Shown piece by piece: positions 59,302-64,000 of a DNA stretch of 64,000 nucleotides. The notes below the pieces were generated by a model that ran no database searches, was not told where the DNA came from, and saw nothing but the letters and a program-made list of their open reading frames with translations. Source of the stretch: Paracidovorax wautersii (GTDB lineage Bacteria; Pseudomonadota; Gammaproteobacteria; Burkholderiales; Burkholderiaceae_C); the NCBI RefSeq assembly GCF_900113035.1, contig NZ_FONX01000005.1:124001-188000 (forward strand), read 5' to 3'. Both the position numbers and the translations under genes were made by a program. How positions within the stretch are numbered: position 1 is the first letter of the stretch; every line of letters begins with the position of its first letter.

Positions 59302-60465
59302 ATGAACACCATTGCCTCCGACCGCTACCAGGACATCCGCGACGCGGTGCGCGACCTGTGCTCCGAATTTCCCGACGAGTACCACCGCCAGATCGACGCG
59401 CAGCGCGCCTATCCCGAGGCATTCGTCGATGCGCTCACCCGCGCCGGCTGGCTGGCCGCGCTGATCCCGCAGGAATACGGCGGCTCCGGGCTGGGCCTGG
59501 CCGAGGCCTCGGTCATCATGGAAGAGATCAACCGCGCGGGCGGCAACGCGGGCGCCTGCCACGGCCAGATGTACAACATGGGCACGCTGCTGCGCCATGG
59601 CTCCGAGGCGCAGAAGGCCCACTACCTGCCCAGGATCGCCAGCGGCGAATGGCGCCTGCAGTCCATGGGCGTGACCGAGCCCACCACCGGCACCGACACC
59701 ACCAAGATCAAGACCACGGCCGTCAAGCGCGGCGACCGCTACGTGGTCAACGGCCAGAAGGTCTGGATCAGCCGCGTGCAGCACAGCGACTGGATGATCC
59801 TGCTGGCGCGCACCACGCCGCTGCCCGAGGTGGCCAAGAAGAGCGAGGGCCTGTCCATCTTCATGGTGGACCTGCGCCAGGCCGAAAAGAGCGGCATGAC
59901 CGTGCGGCCCATCGCCAACATGGTCAACCACGAGACCAACGAGCTCTTCTTCGAGAACCTGGAGATCCCGGAAGAGAACCTCATCGGCCAGGAAGGGCAG
60001 GGCTTCAGGTACATCCTCGACGGCCTGAACGCCGAGCGCACGCTGATCGCGGCCGAATGCATCGGCGACGGCTACTGGTTCAGCGACCGCATCACCCGCT
60101 ACGCACGCGACCGGCAGGTGTTCGGCCGGCCCATCGGCCAGAACCAGGGCGTGCAGTTCCCCATCGCCGAAGCCTTCATCGAGGTGGAGGCCGCCAACCT
60201 CATGCGCTGGCGCGCCTGCGAGCTGTTCGACGCCGGCCAGCCCATGGGCAAGGAGGCCAACATGGCCAAGTACCTCGCGGCCAAGGCGAGCTGGGAGGCG
60301 GCCAACGTCTGCCTGCAATACCACGGCGGCTTCGGCTTCGCCTGCGAATACAACGTGGAGCGCAAGTTCCGCGAGACGCGGCTCTACCAGGTGGCGCCGA
60401 TCTCCACCAACCTGATCCTCTCGTACGTGGCCGAGCACGTGCTCGGGCTGCCCCGTTCCTTCTGA
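59302..60465 (+). CDS. Acyl-CoA dehydrogenase of the itaconate operon
   Basis: 387 residues. Classic acyl-CoA dehydrogenase fold: N-terminal helices (GWLAALIPQEYGGSGLGLAE), FAD/substrate segments (QSMGVTEPTTGTDTTKIKTT, YVVNGQKVWIS), then DRQVFGRPIGQNQGVQF and the C-terminal FACEYNVERKFRETRLYQ, where Glu in CEY occupies the catalytic-base position of MCAD. Substrate unknown. An acyl-CoA dehydrogenase (PA0879) is also part of the P. aeruginosa itaconate cluster, where its function is open; a branched dicarboxylic acyl-CoA such as methylsuccinyl- or itaconyl-type is a reasonable guess. Confidence 0.92.
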   Translation: MNTIASDRYQDIRDAVRDLCSEFPDEYHRQIDAQRAYPEAFVDALTRAGWLAALIPQEYGGSGLGLAEASVIMEEINRAGGNAGACHGQMYNMGTLLRHGSEAQKAHYLPRIASGEWRLQSMGVTEPTTGTDTTKIKTTAVKRGDRYVVNGQKVWISRVQHSDWMILLARTTPLPEVAKKSEGLSIFMVDLRQAEKSGMTVRPIANMVNHETNELFFENLEIPEENLIGQEGQGFRYILDGLNAERTLIAAECIGDGYWFSDRITRYARDRQVFGRPIGQNQGVQFPIAEAFIEVEAANLMRWRACELFDAGQPMGKEANMAKYLAAKASWEAANVCLQYHGGFGFACEYNVERKFRETRLYQVAPISTNLILSYVAEHVLGLPRSF

Positions 60466-60476
60466 AGGCCGCTGCC

Positions 60477-61676
60477 ATGAAAGCACCCGCCGCATCCGTC
60501 CGTCCGCTCGACGGCATCACCGTGGTCTCGCTCGAACACGCCATCGCCGCGCCCTTCTGCACCCGCCAGCTCGCCGACCTCGGCGCGCGCGTCATCAAGG
60601 TGGAGCGCCCCGGCAGCGGCGACTTCGCCCGCGCCTACGACCAGCGCGTCAAGGGCCTGTCGTCGCACTTCGTGTGGACCAACCGTTCCAAGGAAAGCGT
60701 GGCGCTGGACCTCAAGCACCCCGAGGCGCTCGAAGCGCTCAAGGCCCTGATCGCCCGCGCCGACGTGCTGGTGCAGAACCTCGCGCCGGGCGCCGCCGCG
60801 CGCATGGGCCTGGACTACGCCAGCCTGGCCGCGCAGCACCCGCGCCTCATCGTCTGCGACATCTCCGGCTACGGCGAGGATGGCCCCTACCGCGACAAGA
60901 AGGCCTACGACCTGCTCATTCAAAGCGAGGCCGGGTTCCTCTCGGTCACCGGCAGCGCGGGGGAGCCCGCCAAGTCGGGCAATTCGGTGGCCGACATCGC
61001 CGCCGGCATGTATGCCTACAGCAGCATCCTGGCCGCGCTGCTGCAGCGCGGGCGCACGGGGCAGGGCGGGCACATCGATGTCTCGATGCTCGAATCGCTG
61101 GGCGAGTGGATGGGCTACCCCATGTACTACGCCTTCGACGGCGCACCGCCGCCGCCGCGTGCCGGCGCCGCGCACGCCAGCATCTACCCCTACGGCCCCT
61201 TCGCGGCCGGCGACGGCGGCACCGTGATGCTGGGCCTGCAGAACGAGCGCGAGTGGAAGGCGTTCTGCGAGCTGGTGCTGCAGGCGCCCGAACTCGCCAC
61301 CGACCCGCGCTTCGACGCCAACGCCCGCCGCAACGCGCACCGCGAGGAACTGCAGGCGCTGATCCTCGACACCTTCTCGCGCCTGACCACCGAGGAGGTG
61401 CTGCAGCGGCTGGACCACGCCCAGATCGCCAACGCCCGCATGAACGACATGGCCGGGCTCTGGGCCCACCCGCAGCTGCAGGCCCGCGGCCGCTGGCGGC
61501 AGGTGGATTCGCCCGCAGGGGAGCTGCCCGCGCTGCTGCCGCCGGGGCGGCATTCGGGCTTCGACTACCGCATGGACGCCATTCCCGCCGTCGGCCAGCA
61601 CACCGACGCCGTCCTGCACGAGCTGGGCTACGCCGACGAGGCCATCGCCCGCTGGCGGGCCGCCGGCGCCGTGTAG
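60477..61676 (+). CDS. ict: CaiB/BaiF-family CoA-transferase, probably itaconate CoA-transferase
   Basis: 399 residues from ATG 60477. Family III CoA-transferase with DGITVVSLEHAIAAPFCTRQ, QLADLGARVIKVERPGSGDFAR, DISGYGEDGPYRDKKAYDL and the active-site Asp in NSVADIAAGMYAYSSI. It would attach CoA from succinyl-CoA to itaconate (or citramalate/mesaconate). The gene order hydratase, dehydrogenase, CoA-transferase, PrpD, lyase, with a LysR, matches the itaconate degradation cluster known in Pseudomonas aeruginosa (PA0877-PA0883), where ict is the CoA-transferase. Confidence 0.85.
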   Translation: MKAPAASVRPLDGITVVSLEHAIAAPFCTRQLADLGARVIKVERPGSGDFARAYDQRVKGLSSHFVWTNRSKESVALDLKHPEALEALKALIARADVLVQNLAPGAAARMGLDYASLAAQHPRLIVCDISGYGEDGPYRDKKAYDLLIQSEAGFLSVTGSAGEPAKSGNSVADIAAGMYAYSSILAALLQRGRTGQGGHIDVSMLESLGEWMGYPMYYAFDGAPPPPRAGAAHASIYPYGPFAAGDGGTVMLGLQNEREWKAFCELVLQAPELATDPRFDANARRNAHREELQALILDTFSRLTTEEVLQRLDHAQIANARMNDMAGLWAHPQLQARGRWRQVDSPAGELPALLPPGRHSGFDYRMDAIPAVGQHTDAVLHELGYADEAIARWRAAGAV

Positions 61677-61694
61677 TGGATCAGCGCCGATTCA

Positions 61695-61734
61695 CTATCA
61701 AATCAATAGCTATATGCCCAGGCGGATAAAGCGC
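61695..61734 (+). repeat. Dispersed GCTAT/ATAGC repeat, copy G
   Basis: CTATCAAATCAATAGCTATA followed by TGCCCAGGCGGATAAAGCGC. It sits between the CoA-transferase and MmgE/PrpD genes, interrupting an otherwise tight operon. Confidence 0.6.
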
Positions 61735-61751
61735 AAGAGGCCATTTTGACC

Positions 61752-63149
61752 ATGATCTCCACTCACCCCGACGCCCCGGAAAGCCCCGGCGCCACACTGG
61801 CCGCCTTCGCGGCGGACCTGTGCTTCTCGCAGATTCCCGAACCCGTCGTGCGCCGCACCGAAGACCTGCTGGTGGACTGGTTCGGCTCCGCCGTGGCCGG
61901 CCATGCGGCACGGCCCGTGGCCAGTATCGCGCGGTTCGCGCGCTCGCAGGGGCCGGACACCGGGCCTTGCGAGGTGATCGGCTCGGCCACAGGCACCAGC
62001 CCGTATGCCGCCGCCCAGGCCAATGCCGCCGCATCGCACGTGGCCGAGCAGGACGACGTCCACAACGGCTCGGTCTTCCACCCGGCCACTGTGGTCTTTC
62101 CGCCCGCGCTGGCGGTGGCGCAGGCCCTGGGCGCCAGCGGGCGCGAGCTGCTCACCGCCTGTGTTGCGGGCTACGAGGTCGGCATCCGCGTGGGCGAGTT
62201 CCTGGGCCGCTCGCACTACCGCGTGTTCCACACCACCGGCACGGCCGGCACGCTGGCGGCCGCCGCTGCCGTGGGGCGCCTGCTGGGCCTGGATGCGACC
62301 GGCATGCGGCACGCCTTCGGCTCGGCCGGCACCCAGTCCGCCGGACTGTGGGAATTTCTGCGCACCGCCGCCGACAGCAAGCAGCTGCATACGGCGCACG
62401 CTGCCGGGGCGGGGCTCATGGCGGCGTATCTGGCGGCCGACGGCTTCACGGGCGCGGCGCAAATCCTCGAAGGCCCGCAGGGCATGGCCGCCGGCATGTC
62501 CATCGACGCCGATCCGGCGCGCCTCGCCGATGGCCTGGGCACGCGCTGGGCCACGGCCGAGACCTCGTTCAAATACCACGCCAGCTGCCGCCACACGCAC
62601 CCCGCGGCCGACGCGCTGCTGCAGGTCATGCAGGCGCACGGCCTCGGCCCGCAGGACTTGGCGCGGGTGGTCACGCACGTCCACCAGGGCGCCATCGACG
62701 TGCTGGGGCCGGTGACGAACCCGGCCACCGTGCACCAGAGCAAGTTCTCGATGGGCACGGTGCTGGCGCTGGTGGCGCAGTACGGGCACGCGGGGCTCGC
62801 CGAATTCGATGCCCACTACCGGAGCCGCGCCACCCAGGCGCTGTGCGGCATGGTCGAGATGGCGCTGGACGCCGAGGTGGACGCGGCCTATCCGCGCCGC
62901 TGGATCGGCAAGGTCACCGTCATCACCACCGACGGACGCATGCTCCACGGCCGGGTGGACGAGCCCAAGGGCGACCCCGGCAACACGCTGAGCCGCGCGG
63001 AAATCACCGCCAAGGCCCTGCGGCTGGCCGAGCACGCGGGCGGCGTACCGCCTGCGACCATGCAGGCGGCCGTGGAGCGCCTGTGGGGCGTGGCGGGCTG
63101 GTCTGCGGTGGGCCGGCTGCTGCCGGCCGTAGAGGAGGGCGGCGCATGA
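61752..63149 (+). CDS. MmgE/PrpD family protein
   Basis: 465 residues from ATG 61752. Conserved features: LLVDWFGSAVAG, SHVAEQDDVHNGSVFHPATV with the His/Asp active-site region, GRSHYRVFHTTGTAGTLAAA, SFKYHASCRHTHPAAD. The family covers 2-methylcitrate dehydratase, cis-aconitate decarboxylase and related isomerases. Not the prpBCDE context: its neighbours are a CaiB transferase and a CitE lyase. In P. aeruginosa a PrpD protein (PA0881) is part of the same itaconate cluster with unproven role. Confidence 0.9.
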   Translation: MISTHPDAPESPGATLAAFAADLCFSQIPEPVVRRTEDLLVDWFGSAVAGHAARPVASIARFARSQGPDTGPCEVIGSATGTSPYAAAQANAAASHVAEQDDVHNGSVFHPATVVFPPALAVAQALGASGRELLTACVAGYEVGIRVGEFLGRSHYRVFHTTGTAGTLAAAAAVGRLLGLDATGMRHAFGSAGTQSAGLWEFLRTAADSKQLHTAHAAGAGLMAAYLAADGFTGAAQILEGPQGMAAGMSIDADPARLADGLGTRWATAETSFKYHASCRHTHPAADALLQVMQAHGLGPQDLARVVTHVHQGAIDVLGPVTNPATVHQSKFSMGTVLALVAQYGHAGLAEFDAHYRSRATQALCGMVEMALDAEVDAAYPRRWIGKVTVITTDGRMLHGRVDEPKGDPGNTLSRAEITAKALRLAEHAGGVPPATMQAAVERLWGVAGWSAVGRLLPAVEEGGA

Positions 63150-64000
63150 GCCCCGACCGCCACTCCCACCCGCTGGCCGCGGCGCGCAGCCTGCTGTTCG
63201 TGCCCGCCGACCGGCCCGAACGCCTGCCCAAGGCGCTGGCGAGCGGCGCCCATGCCGTCATCGTCGATCTGGAAGACGCGGTGGCGCCGGCCGCCCGTCC
63301 GGCCGCGCGCGCTGCACTGGCTGCCGCCTGGAGCCAAGTGGGCCCTGCCGACCGGCGCCGCGTGGCGGTGCGCGTGAACGGCATGGCGACCCAGGAGCAC
63401 GCCGAAGACATCGCCCTGGCGCAGCGCCTCGCCGGCGACGGGCTGGAAGCGCTGGTCGTCCCCAAGGCCGAATCGGGCTCGCTCCTCGGCGCCCTGGCCG
63501 TCCGCCTGGGCATGGCGCTGCTGCCGCTCATCGAAACCGCCGAGGGCGCGGCGCAGTTGGACGCCATCGCCGCCGCGCCTGGCGTGCTGCGCCTGGCCCT
63601 GGGCCATATCGACCTGCAGGCCGATCTGGGCATGGCCTGCGGCCCGGACGAAGCCGAGCTGGCGCCGCTGCGCTGGTCGCTGGTGCTGGCCAGCAGCCGC
63701 GCCGGGTTGCCGCCGCCCGTCGATGGCGTGACCACCGCCGTGGGCGATGCCGAGCGGCTGGCGGCCGACACGGCCCGCGCGCGGCGGTTCGGCTTCGGCG
63801 GCAAGCTGTGCATCCATCCGGCGCAGCTGCCCGGCGTGCATGCGGCGTTCGCGCCCTCCTCCGCGCAGCTCGACTGGGCGCGCCGCGTACAGCAGGCCAG
63901 CGCCCAGGCCCAGGGCGGGGTCTGCAAGGTTGACCGCACCATGGTGGATGCGCCCGTACTCGCGCTTGCGCAACTCATCCTGCGCGATGCGCCGCAGGCG
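63146..64000 (+). CDS. ccl: CitE/HpcH-type lyase, probably citramalyl-CoA lyase (3' end beyond the window)
   Basis: Open from ATG 63146 to the last base of the window (285 codons without stop). The frame is a CitE-like (HpcH/HpaI) aldolase: SLLFVPADRPERLPKALA, AVIVDLEDAV (metal Asp/Glu), LPLIETAEGAAQL (catalytic Glu), LRLALGHIDLQADLGMACG and GFGGKLCIHPAQL. Ccl cleaves (S)-citramalyl-CoA to acetyl-CoA and pyruvate. Its start overlaps the preceding stop by 4 bp (ATGA). As known CitE-like lyases have about 270-290 residues, the stop is expected within a few codons of the edge. Confidence 0.85.
   Translation, partial: MSPDRHSHPLAAARSLLFVPADRPERLPKALASGAHAVIVDLEDAVAPAARPAARAALAAAWSQVGPADRRRVAVRVNGMATQEHAEDIALAQRLAGDGLEALVVPKAESGSLLGALAVRLGMALLPLIETAEGAAQLDAIAAAPGVLRLALGHIDLQADLGMACGPDEAELAPLRWSLVLASSRAGLPPPVDGVTTAVGDAERLAADTARARRFGFGGKLCIHPAQLPGVHAAFAPSSAQLDWARRVQQASAQAQGGVCKVDRTMVDAPVLALAQLILRDAPQA

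Noticed and set aside
61752-63149. Methylcitrate-cycle PrpD
   Set aside because: No prpB or prpC nearby; neighbours are CaiB, a hydratase and a CitE lyase, and prpE is 33 kb away.

Overview
The window looks like chromosome from a GC-rich betaproteobacterium of the Burkholderiales, most likely Comamonadaceae of the Acidovorax type. The basis is strongly GC-biased codon third positions, an aceE-aceF-lpdA operon in which LpdA carries its own lipoyl domain, an orphan Bug/TctC receptor, and a short dispersed repeat with a GCTAT...ATAGC...GCGCT core that I remember from this family. Genus is inference. I see no rRNA, tRNA, CRISPR, prophage or complete insertion sequence; most of the window is dense, ordinary chromosome.

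Layout. 1-1052: prlC (5' end only) and folD. 1154-10839: a FixL/FixJ-like two-component pair divergent from the pyruvate dehydrogenase operon. 10840-12050: an accessory scar with AT-rich nested inverted repeats, a HipA toxin lacking its N-terminal half, and an intact HipB-like regulator. 12094-16521: a Tat-exported PhoX-type phosphatase with a long hairpin and a possible Pho box in front, an rRNA methyltransferase, a GNAT enzyme and a small secreted protein. 16568-23581: EVE protein, SNF2-type helicase, LuxR regulator/DUF3237 divergent pair, Bug receptor, a 282-bp nested inverted-repeat (MITE-like) element and two small membrane-associated proteins. 23882-28648: NlpC/P60 hydrolase, sugar dehydrogenase, isochorismatase-family hydrolase and a propionyl-CoA synthetase. 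28766-35863: a five-PAS GGDEF/EAL protein and an alkylation-repair operon (Ada-AlkA fusion, Ogt, EamA transporter). 36073-42400: phosphohexomutase, nitrilase-family enzyme, Kdo transferase WaaA and a Pat-type protein acetyltransferase. 42592-45949: tetR, a PCMT-like methyltransferase, rhodanese and tolC. 46115-46681: msrA.

The last 18 kb holds the most coherent systems. 46816-53055 is a zinc-starvation operon: a 9-5-9 Zur-box-like palindrome precedes a Fur-family regulator (Zur), a MacB/LolCDE-like ABC ATPase and permease, a Cys/His-rich periplasmic peptide, a DUF3299 protein, a His-rich membrane peptide and a ZnuD-like TonB receptor. 53177-57198 is a FecI-FecR-FecA iron-signalling module with a weak Fur-box candidate. 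57315-64000 is a LysR-controlled operon with the gene set of itaconate catabolism: CoA hydratase, acyl-CoA dehydrogenase, CoA-transferase, MmgE/PrpD protein and citramalyl-CoA-type lyase; a perfect 9-bp LysR dyad lies in the divergent promoter.

Two repeat families cut across this map. The short GCTAT...ATAGC repeat occurs eight times, plus one degenerate copy. It is mostly intergenic, but one copy is read through inside waaA and others supply the ends of coding sequences. The 282-bp element likewise supplies the stop codon of its neighbour.
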